Source: Sinorhizobium numidicum (GTDB taxonomy: Bacteria > Pseudomonadota > Alphaproteobacteria > Rhizobiales > Rhizobiaceae). From it: DNA of 64,000 nucleotides. Position 1 is the first letter of the stretch. Every line of letters starts with the position of its first letter. This document shows, one piece after another, positions 9,255-17,986 of this stretch. The DNA is taken from positions 432,001 to 496,000 of the forward strand of contig NZ_CP120368.1 in assembly GCF_029892045.1 (NCBI RefSeq). The letters run 5' to 3'. A model generated the notes under the pieces. The model had not been told where the DNA came from. It saw nothing but the letters and a program-made list of their open reading frames with translations, and made no database searches. Both the position numbers and the translations under genes were made by a program.

Positions 9255-10154
9255 ATGGCACGCATGAAGAAGCGCGCTCTGCGCCGCAAGGGTGGGGTCT
9301 GGGATCCGCTGGCAGACAGCACGCAGAGCAAGCTGCGCGCATCGACCGTGCCGTTGACGCCGCAATCGGCCTCGCCGACTTACCGTCTCGCCTATATCGA
9401 CGATGATTTTCTGTGCCGCGAAGAGCTGCGGCCGGTCCGCCTGCAGCTTGAATTGCTGAAGACGGAGATGATGCTCGAGGAGCGCGGCATCAACTCGACG
9501 GTCGTGATGTTCGGCGGCGCGCGCATTCCCGAACCGGGCGGCGAGGCCTGGGCGGCCAAGAACGATATCCAACGGAAGAATCTGGAGGCCGCGTCCGTCT
9601 ATTATGACGAGGCACGCAAGTTCGCCCGGCTCTGCTCCGAGCAATCGGCCAAGCGCGGGTACAAGGAATATGTCATCGTTACCGGCGGCGGCCCGGGCGT
9701 CATGGAAGCGGGAAACCGGGGCGCCGCGGATGCCGGTGCGCCGTCGATCGGCCTCAACATCGTCCTGCCGCATGAGCAGGCGCCGAATCGTTTCGTGACG
9801 CCGGAGCTCTCCTTCAACTTCCACTATTTCGCCATTCGCAAGATGCATTTCCTCTTGCGCGCCAAGGCGGTAACCGTTTTCCCGGGCGGCTTCGGCACGC
9901 TCGACGAATTGTTCGAAACCATGACGTTGATGCAGACCGGCCGCCTAGCACTGGTGCCGCTCATTCTCTTCGGCGAGAAGTTCTGGCGCTCGATCATCAA
10001 TTTCGAAGCCCTGGCCGAATTCGGCACCATCGCGCCGAACGATGTCGATCTCGTGCATTTCGTCGAAACCGCGGAAGAGGCCTGGGAGATCATCGCCGGC
10101 TTCTACGAAACTGTCGACCCGCGCTCGGTACCGATGGCGTCCGGCAGGCGATAG
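9255..10154 (+). CDS. LOG-family / TIGR00730 Rossmann-fold protein
   Basis: 299 residues. The lysine-decarboxylase-like (LOG) fold is shown by GGGPGVMEAGNRGA and PGGFGTLDELFE, the phosphoribohydrolase signatures. Members cleave cytokinin or other nucleoside 5'-monophosphates to base and ribose phosphate. This version is longer than plant-type LOG (about 190-220 residues) and belongs to the extended bacterial group, whose substrate is less certain. ATG at 9255 (MARMKKRALRRKGG) has GAAAGACGAG upstream; an earlier start would add 11 unconserved residues. It faces a convergent nucleotidase gene. Confidence 0.85.
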   Translation: MARMKKRALRRKGGVWDPLADSTQSKLRASTVPLTPQSASPTYRLAYIDDDFLCREELRPVRLQLELLKTEMMLEERGINSTVVMFGGARIPEPGGEAWAAKNDIQRKNLEAASVYYDEARKFARLCSEQSAKRGYKEYVIVTGGGPGVMEAGNRGAADAGAPSIGLNIVLPHEQAPNRFVTPELSFNFHYFAIRKMHFLLRAKAVTVFPGGFGTLDELFETMTLMQTGRLALVPLILFGEKFWRSIINFEALAEFGTIAPNDVDLVHFVETAEEAWEIIAGFYETVDPRSVPMASGRR

Positions 10155-10166
10155 TCTTGCAGTGCC

Positions 10167-10186
10167 GTGCGCCTTTTCAGGCGCAC
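10167..10186. terminator. intergenic hairpin between convergent genes
   Basis: Perfect 7-bp stem GTGCGCC / GGCGCAC with a 6-base loop, located 13 bases after the LOG gene stop and before the convergent nucleotidase stop. A bidirectional terminator is plausible, but a U-tract is weak. Confidence 0.4.
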
Positions 10187-10198
10187 AAAGGGGCGCCT

Positions 10199-10912
10199 TC
10201 AGGCTTTCGCAACCACGCGTCGCAGGAAGCCGGCCAGGTCCTCGGTGATGTAGTCGATCTGCTCGTCTGCATCGCTGGATGTTTCCCAGGCTTCGGCGAA
10301 TTCGTATTCGAGATTGCGCGGCACCAGCAGCACCGTCTTCATGCCAAGCGCCTTCGGCACCACCAGGTTGCGCGGCAAATCCTCGAACATGACCGCGTGA
10401 CGCGTATCGACGCGGTGAAGACTCATGAATTTGTCATAGGTGTCGCCGGCCGGCTTCGGCACGAAGTCCGCGGCAACGATGTCGAAGATATCGTCGAAGT
10501 GATCGAGAATGCCGAGCGCGCGCGCCGTCATCTCGGCATGGGCGACGCTGCCATTGGTGAAGATGAACTTGCGCCCCGGCAGAGCCTTGATCGCCTCGCC
10601 AAGGTCGGGGTCGGCTGGAACAACGCTGTAATCGATCGCATGCGCCCGTTGGAGGAAATCGTTCGGATCGACACCGTGATGGACCATCAGGCCCTGCAGC
10701 GTGGTGCCGTGATCGCGGTAATAATCCTTCTGCAGCTTCTTCGCCTCGCCCGGCTCCAGTGACAGGAGCTCGGCGACATAGGCCGTCATGTTGCGGTCAA
10801 TCTGCGCGAAGAGATTGACGTGGTGCGGATAAAGCGTGTTGTCGAGGTCGAAAACCCAATCGGTGACATGGGCGAACTCGGCATGGGTCGGGAGGCGATC
10901 GAGCTTTTTCAT
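10199..10912 (-). CDS. HAD-family pyrimidine 5'-nucleotidase-like phosphatase
   Basis: 237-residue HAD phosphatase of the pyrimidine 5'-nucleotidase (TIGR01993-like) group. Motif I is FDLDNTLYPH with nucleophile and acid aspartates, motif II is FTNGS, and motif III/IV lie in KPAGDTYDKF and VMFEDLPRN. It probably dephosphorylates nucleoside monophosphates in the cytoplasm. The ATG at 10912 (MKKLDRLP) is favoured; an ATG 27 bases upstream remains possible. It is convergent with the LOG gene, and both enzymes handle nucleotide monophosphates. Confidence 0.87.
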   Translation of the reverse strand: MKKLDRLPTHAEFAHVTDWVFDLDNTLYPHHVNLFAQIDRNMTAYVAELLSLEPGEAKKLQKDYYRDHGTTLQGLMVHHGVDPNDFLQRAHAIDYSVVPADPDLGEAIKALPGRKFIFTNGSVAHAEMTARALGILDHFDDIFDIVAADFVPKPAGDTYDKFMSLHRVDTRHAVMFEDLPRNLVVPKALGMKTVLLVPRNLEYEFAEAWETSSDADEQIDYITEDLAGFLRRVVAKA

Positions 10913-11015
10913 GGCCGGGTTATGCCACGCGACGCTCACGAAAGGAACGGATTTAATTTTGCATTAGCTGCTCACACCAATGGATTGTCCGCCGCTCCCA
11001 TGCTAGCGGCCGAAT

Positions 11016-11930
11016 ATGGAAACCTGGGTCCTTATCACCGTCGCTGCGGCCTTCCTTCAGAATGTCCGCTCCGCCATGCAGAAACACTTGAAGGGCGTCA
11101 TGGGCACGACCGGCGCCACCTTCGTGCGTTTCGGGTTCGGCCTGCCCTTCGCGCTTCTCTACCTCGTTGTTCTCTGGCGTGTCGCCGGGCATCCCCTGCC
11201 GGTGCCGAACGGCACCTTCTTCCTCTGGGCGGTGATCGGCGGAATGGCGCAGATCGCTGCGACATTCCTGCTCGTTCATCTCTTTTCCTTCCGCAATTTC
11301 GCCGTCGGCACGGCCTATTCGCGCACCGAGCCGGCCCAGGCGGCGCTCTTCGGGCTGGTTTTTCTGGGCGAGAAAGCGAGCCAGGGCGCGCTGGTCGCGA
11401 TCGCTATTTCGGTGATTGGCGTCATGCTCATCTCCGTTGCCCGTACGACACTCAGCGCGCGATCGCTGGTGACGTCGGTTTTCAGCCGTACGGCCGGCAT
11501 AGGGCTGCTGTCCGGTACGTTCTTCGGGCTCTCCGCCGTTTCCTATCGTTCCGCCTCGCTGGCGCTGGCGCCCAGTTTGCCCGTGCCTGACTACATCATG
11601 CAGGCGAGCTTCACGCTCGGCTGCGTCATCCTGTTGCAGACCATGGTCATGCTTGTCTGGATTGTCGCGCGCGAGCCCGACGAGTTGAAACGCATCGGCG
11701 CAGCCTGGAAACCCGCCTTCATCGTCGGCTTCGTCGGCGCCTCGGCATCGTTCGGCTGGTTCATGGCCATGACCTTGCAGCAGGCGGCAATCGTCAAGGT
11801 GGTCGCGCAGGTCGAGATGCTCTTCACTTTTGCCTCGTCCTTTTTCGTTTTCCGCGAATGGATCAACCGTCTCGAACTGCTCGGTTGCCTGCTGATCGTG
11901 CTGGGCGTCCTCATGCTGATCGTTCTGTGA
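11016..11930 (+). CDS. EamA/DMT-superfamily transporter
   Basis: 304-residue inner-membrane protein with about ten hydrophobic segments arranged as two EamA repeats. The first half contains TAYSRTEPAQAALFGLVFLGE and the second contains KVVAQVEMLFTFASSFFVFRE, which are the equivalent end-of-repeat helices of drug/metabolite transporters. Substrate unknown. It is divergent from the nucleotidase with about 100 bases between starts and followed 81 bases later by ada. Confidence 0.85.
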   Translation: METWVLITVAAAFLQNVRSAMQKHLKGVMGTTGATFVRFGFGLPFALLYLVVLWRVAGHPLPVPNGTFFLWAVIGGMAQIAATFLLVHLFSFRNFAVGTAYSRTEPAQAALFGLVFLGEKASQGALVAIAISVIGVMLISVARTTLSARSLVTSVFSRTAGIGLLSGTFFGLSAVSYRSASLALAPSLPVPDYIMQASFTLGCVILLQTMVMLVWIVAREPDELKRIGAAWKPAFIVGFVGASASFGWFMAMTLQQAAIVKVVAQVEMLFTFASSFFVFREWINRLELLGCLLIVLGVLMLIVL

Positions 11931-12011
11931 GCGGGTGCGGCTCGCGGAAGCCGCTGAAATAGACGCCCGAATTTCGGCGGACGAACCGTTTGCCGAGTGC
12001 TACAAACTGGC

Positions 12012-13085
12012 ATGCTTTTCGATTTGCCGAACGACGATCTCCTTTACGATGCGCTTCTTGCGCGTAGTTTCGACTATGAGGGCCAGGCCTTCGTCTGCGT
12101 AAAGAGCACCGGCATCTTCTGCCGGCTCTCCTGTCCCGCCCGCAAACCTAAGCGGGAAAACACCCTGTTTTTCGACAGCATAGCGGCTTGCCTCAATTCC
12201 GGTTTTCGACCTTGCGAGCGGTGCCGTCCGCTGGACGGGGCCTCCGAGAAAGAGCCGTTGGTGGACGGCCTCCTGAAGTTGCTTGATCGCCATCCGGACC
12301 ATCGTTGGACAGAGGACGATCTGGTGCGGCGAGGACTAGACCCCTCGACCGTCCGCCGCGCCTTCAAGAGGAGCCTCGGCGTGACCTTTCTCGACCTTGC
12401 ACGCCAGCGGCGAATGGGGGAGGCCGCGCGCCAGCTTTCCGCCGGTGCCAGAGTCATCGAGGCGCAGATCGATGCGGGTTATGATTCGCCAAGCGGTTTC
12501 CGCGCCGCCTTCGCCAAACTGATGGGAGAGGCGCCCGCCACGGCCCAGGGGCGTGAACTGCTGTTTGCCGATTGGATCGAAACGCCGCTCGGCCCCATGG
12601 TGGCCGTCGCCGATCAGACGCATCTTCACCTGCTCGAATTTCACGATCGCAAGGCGTTGCCGGCGGAGATGGAGAGTTTGAAACGCAAGACGCGATCGGC
12701 CGTCGTGCCAGGCAGGACGCCGCCGATCGACCAGATCGACGCCGAACTCAAAACCTACTTTGCCGGCAATTCTGGCGATTTTCGCACGCCCATGGCTCTC
12801 GACGGCAGCGCCTTCGAGCGGCAGGTATGGACAAAGCTGTCGCAAATACCTTTGGGCGAGACACGATCCTATAGCGACATCGCCCGGGAAACCGGTACCA
12901 TCCAGGCAGTTCGCGCCGTGGCCAGGGCCAACGGCTCCAACTGCATCGCGATCGTAGTGCCTTGCCACCGCTGCATCGGGGCGGATGGATCCTTGACAGG
13001 GTATGGCGGTGGACTTTGGCGAAAGCAATGGCTGCTGCGGCACGAAGCAAAGATGAGGCCTGTTGGATTGTTTGGTGCGGGATGA
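12012..13085 (+). CDS. ada: bifunctional methylphosphotriester / O6-methylguanine DNA methyltransferase and regulator
   Basis: 357 residues, the full Ada architecture. The N-Ada zinc module has four cysteines (GIFCRLSCPAR and RPCERC); the first accepts methyl from phosphotriesters. An AraC-type helix-turn-helix region follows (about 95-165). The C-terminal methyltransferase carries the active-site motif VVPCHRC followed by GYGGGLWRKQWLL. It repairs alkylated DNA and, once methylated, activates the adaptive response. ATG at 12012 is preferred to a GTG 15 bases earlier; neither has a strong ribosome site. Confidence 0.93.
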   Translation: MLFDLPNDDLLYDALLARSFDYEGQAFVCVKSTGIFCRLSCPARKPKRENTLFFDSIAACLNSGFRPCERCRPLDGASEKEPLVDGLLKLLDRHPDHRWTEDDLVRRGLDPSTVRRAFKRSLGVTFLDLARQRRMGEAARQLSAGARVIEAQIDAGYDSPSGFRAAFAKLMGEAPATAQGRELLFADWIETPLGPMVAVADQTHLHLLEFHDRKALPAEMESLKRKTRSAVVPGRTPPIDQIDAELKTYFAGNSGDFRTPMALDGSAFERQVWTKLSQIPLGETRSYSDIARETGTIQAVRAVARANGSNCIAIVVPCHRCIGADGSLTGYGGGLWRKQWLLRHEAKMRPVGLFGAG

Positions 13086-13157
13086 GATGTGCGGGGTTTC
13101 CGCCGGCATCCCGCTGTAACTTGTTAGAATCATGTTGATGATTTTGGAGGAGATGCA

Positions 13158-13934
13158 ATGAACCAGGAGGAAAGGGCGCTCGCCTTTGCAGGGCTGCACC
13201 GCAAGGGCGACCCGGTCGTTCTATACAATATCTGGGACGCTGGCAGTGCCCGCTGCGTGGCCGAGGCCGGCGCCAAGGCGCTCGCGACCGGAAGCTGGTC
13301 GGTGGCGGCGGCACACGGCTTTGCTGACGGGCAGAAGATACCGCTGCCGCTGCTGATCGAGGCAGTCCGCGAGATCGTCACTGCGATCGACCTCCCGCTT
13401 TCAGTCGACTTCGAGGGTGCCTATTCGGAAGATCCGGCGCAGGGCGCGGCCAATGTGGCGCAGTTGATCGATGCCGGCGCGGTCGGCATCAACTTCGAAG
13501 ATCAGGTCGTCGGCAAAGGCGGCATCCATCCGACTGACAGGCAGGTTGCCCGCATCCGGGCCATCCGCGAAATGGCGGAGCGTCAGAATATCTCCCTCTT
13601 CATCAACGCACGCACCGACCTTTTCCTGCAGGAAGGCGATGCTGCACGTCATGCGAGCTTGCTGGACGAGGCGATTGCGCGGGCGAAGGCTTATGCCGGG
13701 GCGGGGGCGAGCGGTTTCTTCGCGCCGGGGCTCGCCGAAGCCGACCTGATCGCCAGGCTCTGCGCCGCGTCACCCCTGCCGGTAAACGTGATGATGAAGC
13801 CCGGCGCGCCGGACCTCGCCATCCTCGCCACCGCAGGCGTCGGCCGCGTCAGTTACGGGCCGTTCCCCTATAGGGCGATGATCGCCCGGCTGCGCGACGA
13901 AGCGGAAAAGGTCTACCGGGGCGCCGCGAAATAG
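13158..13934 (+). CDS. isocitrate lyase / PEP phosphonomutase family protein
   Basis: 258-residue TIM-barrel enzyme of the ICL/PEP-mutase superfamily. Visible signatures are the early strand VVLYNIWDAGSARCVAEAGA, the metal-binding region SVDFEGAYSEDP, and GINFEDQV. The KKCGH catalytic loop of true isocitrate lyase is absent, so it is one of the short PrpB/PEPM-like paralogues that cleave or form C-C or C-P bonds on 2-oxoacid substrates; the reaction is unassigned. GGAGGAGATGCA precedes the ATG. It follows ada by 72 bases, possibly co-transcribed. Confidence 0.82.
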   Translation: MNQEERALAFAGLHRKGDPVVLYNIWDAGSARCVAEAGAKALATGSWSVAAAHGFADGQKIPLPLLIEAVREIVTAIDLPLSVDFEGAYSEDPAQGAANVAQLIDAGAVGINFEDQVVGKGGIHPTDRQVARIRAIREMAERQNISLFINARTDLFLQEGDAARHASLLDEAIARAKAYAGAGASGFFAPGLAEADLIARLCAASPLPVNVMMKPGAPDLAILATAGVGRVSYGPFPYRAMIARLRDEAEKVYRGAAK

Positions 13935-13969
13935 CGAGCAAAAAGAGTGCGCGGTTTCCGCCCGGAAAA

Positions 13970-14080
13970 TTGCCCCTCATCCGGCCGCCGGCCACCTTCT
14001 CCCCATTCTGACGGGGAAAAGGACTCGGCGCGAGCTCTCAATCCCTTCTCCCCGCTAGAGACAGTAGGGTGAGGGACAGC
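13970..14080. repeat. two-hairpin intergenic repeat (CCCCTCATCCG type), copy 1
   Basis: About 110 bases beginning CCCCTCATCCG and ending GTAGGGTGAGGG, with internal CTTCTCCCC/GGGG hairpin arms. The same layout occurs at 43948-44065 and half of it at 17033-17084. This is a RIME-like palindromic element between convergent genes and may also act as a terminator. Confidence 0.7.
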
Positions 14081-14116
14081 CAAAGGCGCGGACCGGCTTT
14101 TCGCGCCCGTATCTGT

Positions 14117-15004
14117 TTACGGCACGATCAGCGTGCCAGCGCCGTGTTCGGTGAAGATCTCCAAGAGCACAGAATGGGCGGTCTTGCCGTTGAGGATGAC
14201 GACGCCCTGTACGCCGGCTTTGATCGCGTCCATACAGGTCTCGACCTTCGGGATCATGCCCCCGGAGATCGTACCGTCGGCAATCAGCGTGCGCGCCTCG
14301 GCGACAGACAATTGCTTGATGAGCTCGCCCTTCTTGTTCAGCACGCCCGGAACGTCGGTCAGGAACAAGAGGCGCGTCGCATTGAGCGCGCCGGCGATCG
14401 CGCCCGCGAAGGTGTCGGCGTTGATGTTATAGGTGTGGCCGTCGCGACCGGGCGCCACCGGCGCGATCACCGGGATCATCTCCGAGCGCGCCAGCAGGTC
14501 GAGCAGCGTGCGGTCCACTTCGACTACGTCGCCTACAAAGCCGAGATCGAGCACGCGCTCAATGTTGGAATCCGGATCACGGATGGTCTTCTTGGCCTTT
14601 TCGGCAAAGACCATGTTGCCATCCTTGCCGCAAAGCCCAATCGCCCATTCGCCGGTCTGATTGATCAGAGCAACGATTTCCTTGTTGATCGAGCCGGCAA
14701 GCACCATTTCGACGATCTCGACGGTCTTCTCGTCGGTGACGCGAAGCCCGCCTTCGAACTTCGATTCGATGCCCATCTTGGTCAACATCGCGCCGATCTG
14801 CGGGCCGCCGCCGTGCACGACGATCGGGTTCACGCCGGATTGCTTCAGAAGCGCGATATCGCTCGCGAAGGCGCGTCCGAGCTCGGGATTGCCCATGGCA
14901 TGGCCGCCATATTTGACGACGATCGTCTTGTTCTCGTAGCGCTGCATGTAGGGCAGGGCCTGGGCGAGCAGGCGTGCCTGGATTTCACTTTCTGATGCGG
15001 ACAT
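14117..15004 (-). CDS. argB: acetylglutamate kinase
   Basis: 295 residues. Phosphorylates N-acetyl-L-glutamate, the second step of arginine synthesis and usually the arginine-feedback point. Amino-acid-kinase signatures are present: [12 protein letters not shown] near the N-terminus (ATP-site lysine), [12 protein letters not shown], and the C-terminal [19 protein letters not shown]. The ATG gives [20 protein letters not shown], the usual alphaproteobacterial N-terminus. In many alphaproteobacteria argB follows engB; here four intervening features separate them. Confidence 0.97.
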   Translation of the reverse strand: MSASESEIQARLLAQALPYMQRYENKTIVVKYGGHAMGNPELGRAFASDIALLKQSGVNPIVVHGGGPQIGAMLTKMGIESKFEGGLRVTDEKTVEIVEMVLAGSINKEIVALINQTGEWAIGLCGKDGNMVFAEKAKKTIRDPDSNIERVLDLGFVGDVVEVDRTLLDLLARSEMIPVIAPVAPGRDGHTYNINADTFAGAIAGALNATRLLFLTDVPGVLNKKGELIKQLSVAEARTLIADGTISGGMIPKVETCMDAIKAGVQGVVILNGKTAHSVLLEIFTEHGAGTLIVP

Positions 15005-15169
15005 GGCGGATCCTCGAAAAATACCGGCTGCTGTTTAGCGCAAGTTTCCTGCGGATGGAATGATCCGGACGCAACATACGACCGTAATGCGGCGACAGGC
15101 GTTCAAGCCGCCAGGCGCGCGAAAGTCGAAGATCGACGTCGAGATCTGCGGTGCGAGTGCCGCCTTGTG

Positions 15170-15466
15170 GCCCGCAAGCCCGGCTGGCCGTGGCCGTGCG
15201 ATCGATCTCCTGCGGGCGTGAAAACTCTCGCCGAGGCGATTGACGAGGCTGGCGATTTGGCCGATTCTGCTCTTGATCCGGAGAGATCGGCTGTAGCCCC
15301 CGCCGAAGGACCATGGGCCGTCTGGAGGAGCTCGACGAGGAGCGTATCGAGGTCGTTCGCCCTGTCTCACGAAAGAGCTGCCGGGAACCGGACGCGATAT
15401 TCGCGGCTTGCCGCTCAAGACCAGGGGTCCAGTCTCCTGACATTGAGAGAGTGTAGAGAACGATGA
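15170..15466 (+). pseudogene. decayed ECF sigma factor gene
   Basis: Pieces of an ECF sigma factor are readable only by switching frames. GRAIDLLRA (region 2 end) is in one frame near 15190-15220. AEAIDEAGDLADSALDPERS follows in the frame that ends at 15466. LEELDEERIEVVR, a textbook region 4.1, is in another frame from 15319. LSHERAAG and SSLLTLREC (region 4.2) return to the first-mentioned terminal frame. That frame ends in a stop overlapping the anti-sigma ATG (ATGA), as expected for an intact sigma/anti-sigma pair. Region 2 upstream is missing or unrecognisable. At least two frameshifts plus a deletion are needed, so it cannot encode a functional sigma factor. Confidence 0.72.
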
Positions 15467-16176
15467 CGACGCAGAAGCCCGAGAGCGGGGATTCCCGCCG
15501 CGACGAGGTGATTGCGGGGGAATACGTGCTGGGCGTTCTGTCTGCCGAAGACCGCCGGAAGGTCGAGGCGCGCATGGCAACCGATCGCAATTTCGCGGCC
15601 ATTGTCATCCGTTGGCAGAACAATCTCGCCTCTTTCGATGGATCGGTCGTCGTGTCACGTCCGCGTGCATCAGCTTCGGTGGAGCGTCGGATTTCCGACA
15701 TGCCCGCGAGCCCCGGCAGATCTCCGGGCCTCTGGAACTCGCTGCCTCTCTGGCGCAGTCTCGCCATCGCGTCGCTGACCGCTGTCGTTGTGCTTGCGGC
15801 GTCGATGGCTGGCCTGTTCAGTGGTGGGACGGGCGGTCGGCCGCTGATGGCAGAACTGAAAGGCCAAGGCACCGCCGTCAGCCTCGTCGCGCATTTCGAC
15901 GCTGGCTCCGGGCGCCTCAAGCTGACGCCGGTTGCGGCCGCCAGCCAGGCGGAGGAAAAGTCCCTTGAGCTGTGGCTGACCAAGGGCAACGCCCCTCCGA
16001 TCTCGCTCGGCGTCTTGCCCCAGTCCGGCGGAGGCGAGATTGTCATAGCTCCCGCGATGCGGATGAAAATTACGGAGGGCGCGACGCTCACCGTCAGCGT
16101 CGAACCGCTGGGCGGCTCGCCGACCGGTGCGGCCACCGGGCCGACAATCGCGCTCGGCACAGCGCGCTATTTGTGA
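15463..16176 (+). CDS. anti-sigma factor, RskA/ChrR-like membrane protein
   Basis: 237 residues. The N-terminal cytoplasmic region (VIAGEYVLGVLSAEDRRKVEARM) has the anti-sigma leader typical of RskA-type proteins. One transmembrane helix (about residues 103-122, LAIASLTAVVVLAASMAGLF) follows, then a C-terminal RskA-like domain with LELWLTKGNAPPISLGVLP. It should hold an ECF sigma factor at the membrane, but its overlapping partner gene is decayed. The open frame is intact, so it is either newly orphaned or controls another sigma factor. It starts at the ATG inside the ATGA overlap. Confidence 0.85.
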   Translation: MTTQKPESGDSRRDEVIAGEYVLGVLSAEDRRKVEARMATDRNFAAIVIRWQNNLASFDGSVVVSRPRASASVERRISDMPASPGRSPGLWNSLPLWRSLAIASLTAVVVLAASMAGLFSGGTGGRPLMAELKGQGTAVSLVAHFDAGSGRLKLTPVAAASQAEEKSLELWLTKGNAPPISLGVLPQSGGGEIVIAPAMRMKITEGATLTVSVEPLGGSPTGAATGPTIALGTARYL

Positions 16177-16360
16177 CGCTACTGCATAATTCCTGAAATC
16201 GGATCTGATCTAAGGATAATATTATGCATTAATTCAGAACGTTACAGCGACCTTTGCGCGTCTGAAACGACGCGCGGCGCTGTAGTCACGGCAACGGTTC
16301 CGGAGTTCAAAGTGTCACAACGTCCTTTGTGCGTCTGAAGAGACGCACGGCTGTAATGCC
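16176..16360. repeat. Rhizobiaceae palindromic intergenic repeat, copy 2, with extra half-unit
   Basis: A full copy (CTACTGCATAATTCC ... GATCTAAGG ... TTACAGCGACC ... GACGCGCGGCGCTGTAG) ends near 16285. A partial second unit (AACGTCCTTTGTGCGTCTG ... GACGCACGGC) spans about 16316-16356. It fills the 292 bases between the anti-sigma and msrB genes, which hold no other recognisable gene. Confidence 0.7.
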
Positions 16361-16468
16361 CGCCTCTGACGCTTTCACGGCGGTTTGATCGGCCTTGTTT
16401 TGCCGCACTGCGAGTGAACGCTTATCCTTGGCGGCGGAACGGGTTAAGGCCGCCGAGAGGAGGTTCTC

Positions 16469-16966
16469 ATGTCGAGCCGGCGGGGTTTCTTAGTGGCGGG
16501 CGTGACATTCGCTTCCTGGGCGATCGTGCGCGGGATCGTCCCGCTTGCGCATGCTTCCACTAGCAGCGAAGCCTTCGAACTCGTGAAGACGGACGAAGAA
16601 TGGAGGGCCCTGCTCGGCGAGGAGCGATATGGGATCCTGAGGCAGGAGGACACGGAGCGGCCGTTCAGCAGCGCGCTCAACAACGAGAAACGAAAAGGGA
16701 TCTTTCACTGCGCCGGATGCGGCCTGCCGGTCTATTCCTCCGAGGCGAAATACGATAGCGGCACTGGCTGGCCGAGCTTCTGGCAATCGCTCCCCGGTGC
16801 GATCGGCACGCGGGAGGACAATTCCTTATTCATGACGAGGACCGAATGCCATTGCCGCCGCTGCGGCGGGCATCTGGGCCACATCTTCGACGACGGTCCG
16901 CCGCCGACAGGCAAACGCCACTGCATCAACGGCCTCGCCCTCACATTCTCGCCCGCTGCGGCTTGA
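16469..16966 (+). CDS. msrB: peptide-methionine (R)-S-oxide reductase, Tat-exported
   Basis: 165 residues. Reduces methionine-R-sulfoxide in proteins. The first 30 residues form a signal with the twin-arginine motif SRRGFLV and a hydrophobic core ending AHAS, so export to the periplasm is predicted. Two zinc CxxC pairs (CAGC and CRRC), SGTGWPSFW and the catalytic RHCINGLAL are all present. Periplasmic MsrB is less common than the cytosolic form and would repair oxidised envelope proteins. GAGGAGGTTCTC precedes the ATG. Confidence 0.93.
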   Translation: MSSRRGFLVAGVTFASWAIVRGIVPLAHASTSSEAFELVKTDEEWRALLGEERYGILRQEDTERPFSSALNNEKRKGIFHCAGCGLPVYSSEAKYDSGTGWPSFWQSLPGAIGTREDNSLFMTRTECHCRRCGGHLGHIFDDGPPPTGKRHCINGLALTFSPAAA

Positions 16967-17032
16967 CGCAACGACTATGCGAAGCGCCCTCGGTCCAGAA
17001 AAGGCGAGGCCACAGCCTGTGATTGCTCTCAA

Positions 17033-17084
17033 AACCCTTCTCCCCGCTCGCGGGGAGAAGGTACTGGCAGGCGGATGAGGGGTC
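17033..17084. repeat. two-hairpin intergenic repeat, half copy
   Basis: CCCTTCTCCCCGC-TCGC-GGGGAGAAGG forms a strong hairpin and is followed by GGCAGGCGGATGAGGGG, the reverse complement of the element start seen at 13970 and 43948. It lies between convergent msrB and the DUF1269 gene. Confidence 0.65.
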
Positions 17085-17121
17085 ATTTCCGGGCAGAGAC
17101 CTCCGTAAACGGAGCAGTCGA

Positions 17122-17661
17122 TCAGAACGTGCCGGCTTGCGGCGAAGGCGTCTGTACATCGGAGAGAGCGGCTTGAAGCTGCTGCTCCTGTTCCGGCGAA
17201 AGTGATGTCTTCAGCACGCGGCCGCGCAGCCCGGAGAATTCGGCCAACACTTTCTCCGGTTGCACCTTGCGCACCAGGATGAAAAGCGCCGAAGAGTTGT
17301 TCGGGATCGTGTTGCCGAGCGATTTGATGAAGTCGTCGTCGATGCCGTAGTCGGCAAGCGAGCCGGAGAGGGCACCGGCCCCGGCGCCGAGAGCGCCGCC
17401 GATCGCAAAGCCCGCCAGAGGGTTGAGGAAAAGCAGGCCGACCAGTCCGCCCCAGAGAGAGCCCGAAAGAAGGCCCGAGGTGGCGCCGACGGTGGTTAGG
17501 TTCATGCTCTGCTTCAGGTGCACTTTGCCTTCTGCGTCGCGCACGACGACGACCGCGTCTTCCAGATCGATCAGATATTCCTTCTTAAGGCTGTTGAGCT
17601 TCAAGAGAACCTTGTCGGCCTCATCCGTCGAATCGAATCCCACGACAATCAAATCGGACAT
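17122..17661 (-). CDS. DUF1269-family membrane-associated protein
   Basis: 179 residues. An N-terminal ferredoxin-like strand pattern (MSDLIVVGFDSTDEADKVLL ... DLEDAVVVVRDAEGKVHLKQ) is followed by a glycine-rich hydrophobic stretch (about residues 60-105, LLSGSLWGGLVGLLFLNPLA and GALGAGAGALSG) that could insert in a membrane, then a C-terminal domain. This is the DUF1269 pattern; function unknown. GGAGAGAG precedes the chosen ATG; a longer frame exists upstream but is not family-like. Confidence 0.8.
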   Translation of the reverse strand: MSDLIVVGFDSTDEADKVLLKLNSLKKEYLIDLEDAVVVVRDAEGKVHLKQSMNLTTVGATSGLLSGSLWGGLVGLLFLNPLAGFAIGGALGAGAGALSGSLADYGIDDDFIKSLGNTIPNNSSALFILVRKVQPEKVLAEFSGLRGRVLKTSLSPEQEQQLQAALSDVQTPSPQAGTF

Positions 17662-17877
17662 GTCTCTCTCCTGATCCTTGGGGCGACACACCTGTCGCCG
17701 CCAGGTAGAAATAGAGCGGATTGCGTGTTGGGGTAGTGACAGAATCAAAGACTTTCGTCTTCCAGATCGACAGCCGCTCACGACGTTTTGGCTTCAAACT
17801 GTGAAATTCATCGTCATTGACGATAACGGCTCAAGGCCGGGCTACGGGCAGAAACCGCGCGGGGCTTCTCCACTCTA

Positions 17878-17925
17878 GATCACGATGATTTTAGGTCGGA
17901 TCGACCTAAAATCATGAACGTGATC
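17878..17925. repeat. 48-base near-perfect palindrome
   Basis: ATGATTTTAGGTCG (17885-17898) and CGACCTAAAATCAT (17902-17915) form a perfect 14-bp stem with a 3-base centre. Flanking GATCACG / CGTGATC extend the pairing by 7 bp around a 3-base bulge. It lies in the 325 bases between the DUF1269 and engB genes, where no gene was seen. Confidence 0.75.
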
Positions 17926-17986
17926 GATTCTAATAAGTGGCGCGGGATGCGGGCGGAAAACCGCGCACACTTTTCCTCATTCCGCG

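Noticed and set aside
14985..16160. 391-residue frame on the minus strand over the anti-sigma region
   Set aside because: It overlaps the anti-sigma gene and the sigma remnant in antisense and shows no family motifs.
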